Assembly: GCA_025360005.1 (NCBI GenBank)
Contig: JANYDA010000054.1
Span: 1-64,000, forward strand
Reading direction: 5' to 3'
From: Fibrobacteria bacterium
GTDB lineage: Bacteria > Fibrobacterota > Fibrobacteria > UBA11236
DNA: 64,000 nucleotides
In this document: positions 1 through 9,875 of the stretch, one piece after another
How positions within the stretch are numbered: the first letter of the stretch is position 1
Layout of the letters: every line of letters begins with the position of its first letter
Translations under genes and position numbers: made by a program
The notes under the pieces: model-generated
Seen by the model: the letters and a program-made list of their open reading frames with translations, nothing else
Told to the model about the DNA's origin: nothing
The model's database searches: none

Positions 1-137
1 GTCTCGCGCGATCGGCATGCCCCAAGACTAAGGACAATCGTTCCATGTACTGTTCAAAGCGCCGGAGAAGGTCGGAAGCCATGCCATAAAATACCTTCAC
101 CCGCCAATTTTTGCAAGATATTTATGACACAGTAGAA

Positions 138-782
138 TTAGACCTTGCCGGCCACCGTCACCACCATGTTGAGCTTCAGGGCGCCTTTCACCTTGATCTT
201 GCCCGGCACCGTGAGTTCGGCGATGACCCAGGCGGATTTCACGCTCTTGTCCTTGATGGAAGCCAGCAGGCCGGGAAAGCCCTCCGGGTTGGCGAAGATG
301 TCCTTGCCCAGCTCGAACACGAGCATCTGGGGATCGAAGGCCAGCGCCTTGAATTCTCCGATATCCTTCTCCAGCGTTTCCAGCGCCAGCTTGCGCTCGC
401 CGGAGCCTTGCCGGATGTACAGCTTCAGGTAGAACTTCACGCCTTGGTTGGCGGTGATGAAGGCCCGGGTGCTATCGTCGTAAGTCACCACGATTCCCGT
501 GATCTGCACCGAATCCGGATTCAGCCCCTTGTCGGACATTTTCTTGCGGATATCGTCCAGGTTGAAGGCGCCGGAATCCGTGAAAACGGTCTTGGTATCG
601 TCGTTGAAGGTGAGCACCACGTTGGAGGAATCGTTGACGTTGACCACCACGCCGGCGGGACCGGAGTCGTCGGAAACCTTGTCCCTTAGGGCGCAGGCCC
701 CCAAAGCCGACAAAGCCAAAAGCCCCCCCAGGGCGCCCAATCCCAGGGACATGCGCCGGAATTCGGATGATAAGGTTTTCAT
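138..782 (-). CDS. Predicted lipoprotein of unknown function
   Basis: A 214-residue protein whose N-terminus has a basic start, a hydrophobic segment rich in Leu/Gly/Ala and a lipobox-like LGAC at about residues 26-29, so it is probably lipidated and anchored in the envelope. The rest is a soluble beta-rich domain with several Asp/Asn-rich stretches (around residues 50-75) and ends in a short valine-rich strand. No catalytic motif is visible and I do not recognise the family. The start at 782 is supported by GAGGAA about six bases upstream on the minus strand. It lies just upstream of another exported protein on the same strand (848-1873), about 65 bp away, so the two may be co-transcribed. 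Confidence 0.75.
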   Translation of the reverse strand: MKTLSSEFRRMSLGLGALGGLLALSALGACALRDKVSDDSGPAGVVVNVNDSSNVVLTFNDDTKTVFTDSGAFNLDDIRKKMSDKGLNPDSVQITGIVVTYDDSTRAFITANQGVKFYLKLYIRQGSGERKLALETLEKDIGEFKALAFDPQMLVFELGKDIFANPEGFPGLLASIKDKSVKSAWVIAELTVPGKIKVKGALKLNMVVTVAGKV

Positions 783-847
783 GTGCGATTCCTCTGTTGT
801 TTTTTTGCAGGCGCCGGGATCCTCCGCGCCGCGGCTCCGGAGCGGCG

Positions 848-1873
848 CTATTTTCCCTTGTAACGATAGGCCAAAAGGCTCACCTGATTGCCCAGGTTGG
901 CGCCCAGATTCTGCCCCAACACTGCGTCATACCCGAAATGCACCGCGATGTTCAAGTTGGCGCGGAAGCCGTTGCGGCCTTCCAAAGTCAAATCCGGCCG
1001 CACCTTTTCCGTGCCCGGATGGTTGTTGATGGTGAGATCGCCCCCGGTTTTCAGGGTCGCCGTTTCCCAACCGGTTTCCAGAAACACTTCCAGCCAACGC
1101 GAATAGGTGTAGCCGGCCAAGAAACCGTAGAAGCCGGAGCTGCCGTCCAGTTTCACGGAGCCGTCCACGTCGCCGCCGGGTTTCCACTCTCCGTGCATCC
1201 AGGTCCAATTGGCGGCCACGGAAAGGGAAACGGGCAAAGGCGGGAGGAAGGACGCGAGATCATGCTGGATGCCCAGCCCGGGCAGGCTTAGGGAGACTAC
1301 GCCCAGGGGCAAAGCCAAGTAGCGCAGTTTCACTTCCGTATGGTAAAAGGACAGGCTGGCCTGCGGCTCCGCGAACGGGAACCAGTTGAACGCCGCCGCT
1401 TGCGCATTGCCGTCGTTCTGCGGCACATGGAAGGTACCGGCGATGCTGTTGGTGGTGGGTGAATAGGAGGACGAGTCCAACACCGGCCCTTTGCCGGCCC
1501 CGAACAAAGTGGGCGCCGTGTACTTGGTGGTTTCCGAACAGGATTGCGAAGGGGACGGGTTGTTTTTGTGGTACTGCTTGCATCCGTTGTCCGTCCAGGT
1601 CCCGGTGAACTTCCTATCCTTGTCCGCGATCTGGGTGAGGTTGATGGGCAATCCCAGGTAGAAGGAAAAGCCGCGCGGCACCGCAGACGATTGGTACCAG
1701 CCGGAATTGGTGGTCGATCCGAAAATGGTCGCGATGGGCTGTACGTAATCCTTGTTCTTCTCGAAAGCGCGCACAACGTCTTCAAGTTTCGCGGCGGCGG
1801 CGGAACGGGGCAGCCACAATGCGGCCAGGAACAAACAGCCCACGCGGGCGGCACGGGAACGGAGTCGGATCAT
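848..1873 (-). CDS. Exported outer-membrane-like protein, possible DUF6588-type barrel
   Basis: The open frame extends upstream to 2116, but the residues before 1873 look non-coding and overlap the opposite gene. The start at 1873 places a classical signal peptide (MIRLRSRAARVG, hydrophobic run, then a cleavage region AAAA-KL) at the N-terminus of a 341-residue protein. The mature part has many alternating aromatic/Gly strands and ends in a short strand plus YRYKGK, as in beta-barrel or barrel-plug proteins of the outer membrane. The early segment with GFSFYLGLPINL recalls the poorly characterised DUF6588 proteins, but this match is from memory and weak. No function can be stated. It is read towards the lipoprotein gene at 138-782. 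Confidence 0.6.
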   Translation of the reverse strand: MIRLRSRAARVGCLFLAALWLPRSAAAAKLEDVVRAFEKNKDYVQPIATIFGSTTNSGWYQSSAVPRGFSFYLGLPINLTQIADKDRKFTGTWTDNGCKQYHKNNPSPSQSCSETTKYTAPTLFGAGKGPVLDSSSYSPTTNSIAGTFHVPQNDGNAQAAAFNWFPFAEPQASLSFYHTEVKLRYLALPLGVVSLSLPGLGIQHDLASFLPPLPVSLSVAANWTWMHGEWKPGGDVDGSVKLDGSSGFYGFLAGYTYSRWLEVFLETGWETATLKTGGDLTINNHPGTEKVRPDLTLEGRNGFRANLNIAVHFGYDAVLGQNLGANLGNQVSLLAYRYKGK

Positions 1874-2061
1874 CGGGAGTGCCTCAAGAAAAGGATACCT
1901 GCAAATACACCATTTTAGACGCGTTTTGTCAAATCGGGAAGACGGTCCGGCCCATGTGATGGGCATCACGCGGGTCCGTTCGGGAAACCGGCTTTTTTCG
2001 GAAAAGGGTAGCTTTGAACCGCCAATCCGGGATTGAGGGTTGGGAAAGGGTCCGGGCCGTG

Positions 2062-2637
2062 ATGACCGTGCGCGCCTCATTTCTGATTGAGATGCTGCTT
2101 TTGCCTTGCCTGTCATGGACGGCGGGCACGTCGCATTCGGGGGCAGCTCCGGCGGCGATAAGTCCTTCGGAGGCGTTCCTACCCCCGCCCCGGGAAAGGG
2201 ACGAAGAGGGTCCGCTCAAGATAGCCTTCCGCTTCCGCAATGGGTCGGGAGAATCCCAGATGGCATTGACGCGGGATTCCGTGGGCATGCTGGCCGTGGA
2301 CCCCACCGCCGGCGCGTTGGAACCGGACGATGAAAACGGCTTTGAAGGCGCGGTGCGCAAGCGCGCGCTTTCCGCGGGGGAGAGGGATTCCGCGGACATG
2401 TTCATGAACATGACCCGCATCTGGAAAGGCCGTAAGCGCTACGTCTGCGTCAGTCCGGATGATTATGCTTTCACCATCTGGTCGGACTCGCTCACCCTGC
2501 ATTGCGAGAATTGCTTTTCCTGTTCGGAGGGCATCAGCATGCCGGAAGCCAGGATGCTCGCCCGTTTCGGCAAGATGACCTTATGGCTCAACCGCATCCG
2601 GGGCGGCTTCGCGGGGGAACCCGTCGCCGAGGATTGA
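2062..2637 (+). CDS. Small exported protein of unknown function
   Basis: The frame is open from 2014, but the ATG at 2062 places a signal-peptide-like stretch (MTVRASFLIEMLLLPCLS, then WTAGTSHSG) at the N-terminus and is preceded by GGGAAAGGG at 2042-2050. The mature part (about 165 residues) has a proline/glutamate-rich linker and a C-terminal domain containing three clustered cysteines (in CEN-CFSC around residues 151-156), which could form a disulphide or bind metal. No family is recognised. It is transcribed divergently from the exported protein at 848-1873. Confidence 0.55.
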   Translation: MTVRASFLIEMLLLPCLSWTAGTSHSGAAPAAISPSEAFLPPPRERDEEGPLKIAFRFRNGSGESQMALTRDSVGMLAVDPTAGALEPDDENGFEGAVRKRALSAGERDSADMFMNMTRIWKGRKRYVCVSPDDYAFTIWSDSLTLHCENCFSCSEGISMPEARMLARFGKMTLWLNRIRGGFAGEPVAED

Positions 2638-2663
2638 CTGCCGAGAGAAGAGGGAAGATGCGA

Positions 2664-3152
2664 TCAAATGCGGGCGTCTACGGACTTGCCCAGATGATCG
2701 GCGCCCAGAGGCTTGAGGAACGGCAAATCCAAATGGATGGGATCGGTAGTGGGCTGGGGCAACCCGGTCTTGTTGCCCAGCAACTCGGTTTTGGGCCTGG
2801 CCTTTTCCTTTTTGGCCGCGTCCGCTTTGGCCGCATCGGCATTCGCTTCCGTGGTAGAAGCTGCTCCGGCCCGGGCCTCCCCGGCCGCATCCGGAGACGC
2901 TGCGGTTTCGGCGGCGGAAGCGGAAACCCTGGGATCCTTAACCACGGGAAGGTTCCGGCCGCCTTGGGTGTCGTAGAGATCCAGATGCTCGCCCAATCCG
3001 GGTTCGCCGCCCTTGGCGGGAAGCGGAGGTACCGCATTTTCGATTTCCGCCTGCGGAACCGGTTTCATTTCCTCCGTCACCGAAGGCTGAGCTTGCGGCG
3101 GCGGGGCCTGCACCGATTTGATGGCATTGGCGATGGGGCTCAGATCCAACAT
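2664..3152 (-). CDS. Ala/Pro-rich low-complexity protein
   Basis: A 162-residue protein of strongly biased composition: proline-rich (residues 15-35), then a long Ala/Asp/Lys/Glu segment (about 75-120), with no signal peptide, membrane segment or recognisable domain. AGGAG lies about 13 bases before the ATG and a TATACT sequence lies further upstream. Codon use resembles the neighbours and no other frame is more plausible, but low-complexity frames in high-GC DNA are often spurious, so support is only moderate. It is convergent with the gene at 2062-2637. Confidence 0.4.
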   Translation of the reverse strand: MLDLSPIANAIKSVQAPPPQAQPSVTEEMKPVPQAEIENAVPPLPAKGGEPGLGEHLDLYDTQGGRNLPVVKDPRVSASAAETAASPDAAGEARAGAASTTEANADAAKADAAKKEKARPKTELLGNKTGLPQPTTDPIHLDLPFLKPLGADHLGKSVDARI

Positions 3153-3377
3153 GGTCAGGGTTCTCTCCTGTTCAGTATATCGGCAGGTTTCGCGCCGACT
3201 TTAATTTTTTCCCCTCCTTCCGGTGGCATCGTTTGCGGAGTTGGGGTGCAAAACGCAAGAATCGGCCGGAATCAAAGCGAAGCGAACCGACGCCAGCAGG
3301 ACTTTTTCAAAATCCTGTCAGGTTGCGAACCCGGGAAGGAGACGGGTATTCTCCTCCCCGGGCCGTTCCCGTACCGC

Positions 3378-4781
3378 TCACCTCCCAGTCTGGTAAGCGG
3401 GCTGGATCGATCTTCCCTGCGGATCGCGCGCATCGGGCGGATGGCCCGCACGGGTCCCGGCATCGGTGCCGGTCCCTTTTGAAAACCAAGGGGTCCAACC
3501 GCTTGGGCCGGGAATGCTGCCGCCCTGGTTGTCGCGTTTGCGGTATCGGTCGGTATGCCCGGGCGGCGCGGGAATCCGACCAAGAGAAGTGGTCAAATGC
3601 CAATCCTGGCCGTGGCTCAGGAATTCCCGATAGGCGGCATAGTACCTATGCGACGCGTATTTCGCTTCCAGACTGTCATCCGCCTGGGCCCGGTAAAGCT
3701 CGCGTTCGAATTCCGGCGTCAGGATTTCGCTGCGGCCCACCATCACGCGCACCAGCTTGTCCGGCGCGGGTTTTATCTCCAAGGGCAGGATGCGATCGAC
3801 CCGGGCGCGTGGCAGGATCCAAAAGACCTTGAGACCGCCTTCTATGAAATAGCCCGTGTACCAGGTGCGCAAAAGCGCCCGTGCCTCCTGGGTCGTCAAC
3901 CCGGCCAGCACCAGATGGTTGTACAGGGTATCCATGGCGGAGGTGTTTTCAATGGTATAGAACTTGGGCGGTTCCGGGCGCGCAGCGCTTATTTTCCCGT
4001 GCGCCTTCAGCGGACCTTGCTGCCAAATGGAAGCGGGATACGATTCATTGGGGCCCGTACGTTCGTACACCATCACCCAGGGGATATCCTCCTCGCCCCG
4101 GTTCTCAATCGCCAAGGTGCCGGTATCCTTGAAGGCCACGGACAGCGGCGAGGCGAAGCTCCCCAGCCCCCGGTAGAACAGGAATTTTTCGATCTCGCCG
4201 CGTTGGCCGCGCAATTGGTTGGCCGTGGTATTGCGGGGCGAAACCCACTCCTGGGTCTCCCCGCCCAATGCAGTGGTGGTATAGGGCAATTCCGGTCCCG
4301 GCGCCAGCACCGTGGCCTTCCAGCCGATATGGCCGGCATACGGGGCCTGGGCGAAGTCCACGAACGGGGCGGTGGGCTCGGCTTCGCAGAGGTAACATTG
4401 CGGGTACCATTGGCTGATGGTGCCGCCGCGGAACTCCACCTTCACGTCCACGGGAGTTTCCCTGTCCGTGTAGAAGTAGAGCACCGGCGTCTCCATTTTC
4501 ACGGTCACATGGCGCAGCTTTTCCGGCGAGGCCCAGCCGGCGGCGGAATCGTAATTGAAATAGGGCAGCCCATGCACAAAGGCCGGCAAGCGCGTGGCGT
4601 CCACGAAAAGCCCGGACAAGCCGTAGCCGGCGCTGGAACTCAAAGTGGTGAAGGTTCCCCATTCATGGACTTCCAGGGCCCGGGCGGAGGCCATGGGCAA
4701 TGCCAAGAAGATCGGTGCCAGCGCCCGCAGGCCCAATCCCTGCGCCCATGGCCCCGCGTCCGTATGCTTTTTTCCGTTCAT
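3378..4781 (-). CDS. Exported protein of unknown function with conserved EVHEWGTF motif
   Basis: A 467-residue exported protein. A signal peptide (hydrophobic ALAPIFLALPMASARA) is followed immediately by LEVHEWGTFTTLS, a sequence I associate with a family of uncharacterised secreted proteins in diverse bacteria. The central part is rich in Trp, Tyr and Pro, includes a CYLC pair, and is probably beta-structured. The last ~70 residues are low-complexity Pro/Gly/Arg and may be disordered. The start at 4781 has GGAGG five to six bases upstream. The function is unknown, and no active-site motif can be assigned. The opposite strand carries long frames, but these lack any recognisable protein features. 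Confidence 0.75.
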   Translation of the reverse strand: MNGKKHTDAGPWAQGLGLRALAPIFLALPMASARALEVHEWGTFTTLSSSAGYGLSGLFVDATRLPAFVHGLPYFNYDSAAGWASPEKLRHVTVKMETPVLYFYTDRETPVDVKVEFRGGTISQWYPQCYLCEAEPTAPFVDFAQAPYAGHIGWKATVLAPGPELPYTTTALGGETQEWVSPRNTTANQLRGQRGEIEKFLFYRGLGSFASPLSVAFKDTGTLAIENRGEEDIPWVMVYERTGPNESYPASIWQQGPLKAHGKISAARPEPPKFYTIENTSAMDTLYNHLVLAGLTTQEARALLRTWYTGYFIEGGLKVFWILPRARVDRILPLEIKPAPDKLVRVMVGRSEILTPEFERELYRAQADDSLEAKYASHRYYAAYREFLSHGQDWHLTTSLGRIPAPPGHTDRYRKRDNQGGSIPGPSGWTPWFSKGTGTDAGTRAGHPPDARDPQGRSIQPAYQTGR

Positions 4782-5066
4782 TCCCGCCTCCGCTTTCCTT
4801 TTCGACCGCGCTCGCGGCCCGTTTGCCTGGCCTGAATATACCGCTCCCCCGCCCGGATCCGGCTATTCCGGGGTTAAGCCCCAAGCGATGCCGTTGTCCG
4901 CGGACAACGGCCCGCCGCAGTCTAGGGCGCGTCTCGGCCGCAAATAACGCCATGCCGGGCCCTTTGCGGTTTTTAACCAAATTTGCCGCCGGCATAGGTG
5001 CGATTTCCCCCCCTTCGGCAGAGCCCCAACATTATATTTTGGAAGTCTTGGACATCCCGGGAGCTT

Positions 5067-5765
5067 ATGGAAGATTTGTTAAGGGATAAAGTGTGTCTCC
5101 TGCGCGAGCGGATCAAATCCTCCCGGGACGGCAAGGCTCTCTATCAAGAGCTATCCGATCTCCTCTTGCGCGCCGGTAAAATCTCCGCGGCCATGAACAT
5201 CCTCGAGAAATCCTTCGCCCTGGGAAACGAGAGCGAACCCGCCGAGCGTTCCAGCCACGAAGGCAAATGGCTTTTCGATCGCGGCCTGGAATTCGCGGAC
5301 GCTTACCTTTACGAAGATGCCGTCGAATGCTTCTGCCAGGCCATGCACTCCGGGCACGATACCTTCGACGCCCATTATTGCCTGGCCGGCGTCTACAAAA
5401 GCCTGGACCGGCTCAAGGATGCGGAGACGCATTGCCGCCGAACCTTGGAGCTCAATCCCCGCTTCGCTCCAGCCTACATCCTGCTCGGCTCCCTCCTTAA
5501 AAAACCCGGCCGCCTGGAGGAAAGCATCGCTGCCTGCAAAAAGGCCGTGCTGGTGGATCCGGATTGCACCGCCGCCTATTACGATCTGGCTTGCTATTAC
5601 TCCCTGCTCGCCAAGCGGGAACAAGCCTTGGCAGCCATGGAAATGGCCCTTTGCAAAGGCTTCGCGGATTTCGATTGGGTGCTGCGCGATCCGGATCTGG
5701 AAACCTTGCGCCAGAACCCCGAGTTCCTGCTTCTACTACAGTCCTATCGGCCCAAGACCGCCTAG
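5067..5765 (+). CDS. Tetratricopeptide repeat protein
   Basis: A 232-residue soluble protein made almost entirely of TPR-type helical hairpins. Clear repeats occur around residues 60-95 (with the F/A-AYLYEDAVECFCQA pattern), 96-130 (YCLAGVYKSLDRLKDAE), 131-164 (AYILLGSLLKKPGRLEESI) and 165-198 (AYYDLACYYSLLAKREQAL). TPR domains mediate protein-protein contacts, and the partner is unknown. The ATG at 5067 begins MEDLLRDK, while the open frame extends upstream to 4998 without a convincing start. It stands alone about 180 bp before secDF, with no obvious operon link. Confidence 0.85.
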   Translation: MEDLLRDKVCLLRERIKSSRDGKALYQELSDLLLRAGKISAAMNILEKSFALGNESEPAERSSHEGKWLFDRGLEFADAYLYEDAVECFCQAMHSGHDTFDAHYCLAGVYKSLDRLKDAETHCRRTLELNPRFAPAYILLGSLLKKPGRLEESIAACKKAVLVDPDCTAAYYDLACYYSLLAKREQALAAMEMALCKGFADFDWVLRDPDLETLRQNPEFLLLLQSYRPKTA

Positions 5766-5947
5766 GAAACAAAATCACCATTAGATACCGTTGCGGCCGT
5801 TAAGCTTAGTATCCGCATCCGCCCTACCCCCTGCGCGCCAGGTTTTCTATATTCGGGCAGCTTTTTCAACGACTTAGCCCAGGGAATCCGTCCCGGGCAC
5901 GATGGTTCGTTCCAACGATTTTTTGAGATGAAGGGTTCACAAGATCC

Positions 5948-8641
5948 ATGAAAAGGGATACCGGTTTTCGCTCTGTACTGCTCATCATCATCCTGGTGTT
6001 GTGCGGAATCAGCCTCTTTCCGACCATTCAGGTCTTCTCCAAGAGCAATGACACCAATCAGCCGTTGGAAAAGCGCGCCAGGGAGATCTACAAGAAGGAT
6101 CATCCCAACACGGCCGCCAAAGCCATCAACCTGGGCCTCGATCTGGCCGGCGGAACCCATATCATCGTAGAGGTGAATAAGGAGAAGCTGGACAAGGAAG
6201 CCCAGAAGGACGTGATGGATCGTTCCTTGGAAATCCTGCGCAACCGCGTGGATCAATACGGCTTGAGCGAACCCCTCATCACCCGTTCCGGGGAAAACCG
6301 CATCGTGGCCGATTTGGCCGGCATGGGCGCGGAGGACGCGCGCCGCCTCATCGGCGCCACCGCCTTGCTGGAATTCAAGCTCATCCCGGAAGGCACCGAG
6401 TTCAAGCCCGTGCTGGACAAGATCGACGCCTTCCTCAATCGCCGTTCCGGCGGCAAGCCGGAAAAGAGTGCCACCCCGGGCAATGACACCGCCCAGGCCG
6501 TGCAGGATCTCTTCGGCCGCGTGGTCCAGAAGGATTCCAGCAAAGCCGGCGCGCCTAAAGACTCCGCCGCCGTAGCCGCCGCTAAAGCTCCCAAGGACAG
6601 CCTGCACAAAGCCGACTCCGCCAACGGCCATGCCGCCACGGATACCAATACGGAATCGGCTTCCGAGTTCTATAAGAACCGTCCCTTCGGTTCCTTGCTC
6701 GTGGCCATGGGCCGCGACCTGGCCGTCAAGGCGGAGAACGTAGGCAAGGCCAAAGCCATCCTGGACGATCCGGATGTGCAGGCCCTCATCCCCAGCCGCT
6801 ACCAGTTCCTCTGGGGCCGGGACATCGAAACCCTGGAAGGCAATACCAAGATCCGCCGCCTGTACCTGCTCAAGCATCGCCCGGAAATGACCGGCGCCAC
6901 CATCGCGGATGCCCGGCCCCAGCGCTTGGGCGGCGGCATGAATGCGGGCGAAGTGGAAGTGAGCCTCACCTTCAAGGGCCTGGGTCCCAAGGAATTCGGC
7001 CGCGTCACCGGCGCCAATATCGGCAAGCAGCTGGCCATCGTGCTGGACTCGGTGGTCTATTCCGCGCCGGTCATCCAGGGCCGCATCCCCAATGGGCGCG
7101 CTTCCATCACCGGCATCGGGGACATGACGGAAGCCAAGCAGCTGGCGGTCACCCTGCGCGCCGGCTCCCTGCCCGCCCCCATGAAAATCGCCGAGCTCCG
7201 TTCCGTGGGTCCCACCTTGGGGGAAGACAATATCCACAAAGGCCTGATGGCCGCCCTGGTGGCTTTGGCCCTGGTGGCCGGCTTCATGGCGCTCTATTAT
7301 AAAGGCGCCGGCCTCATCGCCAATCTCGCGCTGCTACTCAACATGATCATCCTGTTCGCCGTGCTGGGCGCCTTCCACGCCACCCTGACCCTGCCCGGCA
7401 TCGCCGGCATCGTGCTGACCATCGGTATGGCCGTGGACTCCAACGTGCTTATCTTCGAGCGTATCCGGGAAGAATTGCGCGCGGGCCGCAGCGTGCGGGC
7501 CGCCATCGACGCGGGCTATAAGAAGGCCTTCAGCGCCATCCTTGATTCCAACGTCACCGCGTTGGGAACCGCCGGCATCCTGTACTATATCGGCGTCGGC
7601 CCCATCAAGGGCTTCGGCCTCACCCTGATGGTGGGCTTGGGCGCTTCCATGTACACCGCCATCATCGTCACCCGCCTGGTATTCGACTACATCCTCTCCG
7701 GCCGGGACGTTAAAGAGTTGTCCATCGGCAAGGGCATCAACTGGTTCCATGAGGTGGATATCAAGGTCATTCCGTTGGCCAAGTACTACGTGGGCCTCTC
7801 CATCACCATCCTGGTGCTGGCGCTGGGCGCCATCGCGGTCAAAGGCCTGCATTTCGGCATCGACTTCACCGGCGGCCATGTCTACCGCGTCAAGTTCGAT
7901 CAGAAGCCGGACATCGAGAAGGTACGCAAGGAGATCGAATCCGCCGGGCTCGACGCTCCGCGCGTGCAGACCCTGGGCGCCGTCAGCGAAAACCGCCTGT
8001 TGATTTTCCTCCCCAAGGTGGCGGAAGACACCGCCTCGCGCGGCGCCATCGGCCGCGCCGTTCAAGGCGCGCAAATCGAAGGCGAAGATACCGTGGGTCC
8101 CTCGGTTGGCAAGGACCTGCGTCAATCGGCCGTCTTTTCCATCCTGGCGGCCTTGGTGCTGATCGTGCTCTACATCTGGTTCCGCTTCGGCCGCAACGGC
8201 CTGGGCTTCGGCGTGGGCGGCGTGCTCGGCCTTATCCATGACAGCCTGATCACCTTGGGATTGTTCGCCCTGTTCGGAATGGAAATCTCGCTGGACTTCG
8301 TGGCGGCCATCCTGACCATCATCGGGTATTCGCTGAACGATTCCATCATCATCTTCGACCGTATCCGCGAATTGACGGGCGTGGCCAGCTCCAAGGAGAG
8401 CTTCGCCGGGCGCGTGAACAGCGCGAATAACCAATGCTTGAGCCGTTCCATCATCACGCATTTGACGGTGCTGTTCACCGTGGTGATCCTGGCGGTGATG
8501 GGCGCCTCGTCGGTGCGCGACTTCAGCGTGGCGATGGTCATCGGCGTGGTGGTGGGAACGTATTCCACTATCGCGGTAGCATGTCCGTTCGTGGTCTGGT
8601 GGGATAGGCGCCGGGTTCATCCGGCGGCTGCCAAGAAGTAG
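5948..8641 (+). CDS. secDF: Protein translocase subunit SecDF (fused)
   Basis: An 897-residue fusion of SecD and SecF, the proton-driven membrane partner of the SecYEG translocon that pulls secreted proteins out on the periplasmic side. The SecD half has an N-terminal membrane anchor, the DLAGGTHIIVEV motif, a large periplasmic P1 region and then a membrane block with GMAVDSNVLIFERIREEL. The SecF half starts near residue 600 with LHFGIDFTGGHVY and ends with a second membrane block containing GYSLNDSIIIFDRIRE. About residues 180-240 form a Lys/Ala/Asp-rich low-complexity insertion inside the periplasmic region, which is unusual. Separate SecD and SecF are the common state, but fusions are known in several phyla. 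The gene is not flanked by yajC. Confidence 0.95.
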   Translation: MKRDTGFRSVLLIIILVLCGISLFPTIQVFSKSNDTNQPLEKRAREIYKKDHPNTAAKAINLGLDLAGGTHIIVEVNKEKLDKEAQKDVMDRSLEILRNRVDQYGLSEPLITRSGENRIVADLAGMGAEDARRLIGATALLEFKLIPEGTEFKPVLDKIDAFLNRRSGGKPEKSATPGNDTAQAVQDLFGRVVQKDSSKAGAPKDSAAVAAAKAPKDSLHKADSANGHAATDTNTESASEFYKNRPFGSLLVAMGRDLAVKAENVGKAKAILDDPDVQALIPSRYQFLWGRDIETLEGNTKIRRLYLLKHRPEMTGATIADARPQRLGGGMNAGEVEVSLTFKGLGPKEFGRVTGANIGKQLAIVLDSVVYSAPVIQGRIPNGRASITGIGDMTEAKQLAVTLRAGSLPAPMKIAELRSVGPTLGEDNIHKGLMAALVALALVAGFMALYYKGAGLIANLALLLNMIILFAVLGAFHATLTLPGIAGIVLTIGMAVDSNVLIFERIREELRAGRSVRAAIDAGYKKAFSAILDSNVTALGTAGILYYIGVGPIKGFGLTLMVGLGASMYTAIIVTRLVFDYILSGRDVKELSIGKGINWFHEVDIKVIPLAKYYVGLSITILVLALGAIAVKGLHFGIDFTGGHVYRVKFDQKPDIEKVRKEIESAGLDAPRVQTLGAVSENRLLIFLPKVAEDTASRGAIGRAVQGAQIEGEDTVGPSVGKDLRQSAVFSILAALVLIVLYIWFRFGRNGLGFGVGGVLGLIHDSLITLGLFALFGMEISLDFVAAILTIIGYSLNDSIIIFDRIRELTGVASSKESFAGRVNSANNQCLSRSIITHLTVLFTVVILAVMGASSVRDFSVAMVIGVVVGTYSTIAVACPFVVWWDRRRVHPAAAKK

Positions 8642-8733
8642 GTTATCGCACGGTCGCCCGGCACCTTGTGCCGGCGGGGTGCGGCGTTGCCGTGCCCTGG
8701 GGCTGCGTCGGGTTCGCTTTCTTTCCTCTGTCT

Positions 8734-8751
8734 TCCGGCCATAAGGCCGGA
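8734..8751. other. Perfect short hairpin after secDF
   Basis: TCCGGCC, loop ATAA, GGCCGGA: a seven-base-pair perfect stem 93 bp after the secDF stop. No T-run follows on either side, so this is not a convincing intrinsic terminator. It could be an mRNA-end structure. The rest of 8642-8888 shows nothing recognisable. Confidence 0.35.
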
Positions 8752-8888
8752 CCCAACGTTATAGATATCCTGCGTTCACTCGCTGATGAACCTAGGACTT
8801 CACATTCGCATTCCGCTCCCGGCCCGCGGTCGCATCGCAGTGGCAAAAGCTGATCCTTTTCTTACAACAACCAGTATAAGGAGACGCC

Positions 8889-9875
8889 ATGTAGTTCCGC
8901 ACCCGTTTTATTTTATGGGTTTGCTTGGCCGTTTTGGTTTCCTTCCCAATCGTTTCCGCTGCCTGGGAGACCATCCCCTCCGGTACCGACAAGGATTTGT
9001 ACAAAGCGTTTTTTGTCAATGCGGATACGGGATTCATCGCGGGGTTCCAGGGTACCTTGCTCGTTACTGAGGATGCCGGAAAAAGCTGGCGCGCGCGCGA
9101 CCCCGGTTTTGCGGGGGATTTCATGGGAGTCTATTTTCCCAATGTCCGGACCGGATCCTATTCGGCGTCAATGGTGTGCTGATGAAATCCGACGACTACG
9201 GGAAAAGCTGGCGGAAGATCCCGGTGCCGGTAACCGGCAGAATAACAGGCATGGCCTTCGCATCGCCTTCCCGGGGCTTTGCCACGGGAGCCGTGAACGG
9301 CTTTCTGGAAACCCTGGACGGCGGCGGTTCCTGGAAGAAGGCGCCGGGTTCCAAATTCGGCTCCACCTTCCTTACGGATTGCTACTTCTTCGATCCGGAT
9401 ACGGGATTTTTCGTGGGCCCCAATTACGGGATTCTGTATCGGACGGAAAACGGGCCAACACCCTTATTCCCGGCCCCCATACGGCTTCCATCACCCTCGA
9501 TTTCCTGAACCGGGATACCGGCTATGCCGTGTCCACACTGGGAAAGTGTTTTCGCACCGGTAACCGAAGTGTTACCTGGGCAGTGGATACCGATTTCGTG
9601 TCTCCCAACCAGCTTAATTCAGCTCCATTAGATCTTGCTGCGGTGGGAGGCAAGGCCGTCATCGTAACCGGCAAGCGGGGCTTTATCTCCAGAAGGGAAG
9701 AGACTTCCGGGACAACCGGGGTCCGCTACCGCGCCGGAGCCGGTCCTGCGAAGAGATCCCGGTTCCGCCATTTTCGGATGGATGGACATGTTTTGCGGAA
9801 AGCGATCTCTTCCTGGAGCGGACCGGGATAATCGTTAAACCATCCAATTTTCAATTATTTTTTAAAGTCCCTTAG
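8889..9875 (+). pseudogene. Decayed YCF48-like/BNR-repeat secreted protein
   Basis: Remnants of one exported beta-propeller protein are spread over three frames. The original start (ATG at 8889 after AAGGAG) is followed directly by TAG as codon 2, then the reading frame continues as a normal signal peptide (FRTRFILWVCLAVLVSF...). Propeller signatures follow: LLVTEDAGKSW, then after a frameshift near 9155-9163 MKSDDYGKSW and LETLDGGGSW, then after a second shift near 9445-9455 LDFLNRDTGYAV, and probably a third shift near 9695. The T-D-G-G-x-S-W pattern is typical of YCF48/photosystem-assembly-like and BNR repeat proteins. A nonsense codon plus two or three frameshifts make it a pseudogene unless the assembly is wrong. 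Its end just overlaps the convergent stop at 9872. Confidence 0.8.
9559..9576. repeat. GGTAAC-N6-GTTACC dispersed palindrome, perfect copy
   Basis: GGTAAC, six bases, GTTACC with all twelve arm positions matching. It lies within the decayed YCF48-like gene and is one of six perfect-core copies in the window. Confidence 0.7.

Noticed and set aside
848-2116. Longer version of the exported protein starting at 2116
   Set aside because: The extra residues are Ser/Arg/Pro-rich, overlap the opposite gene and would hide the signal peptide that begins at 1873.
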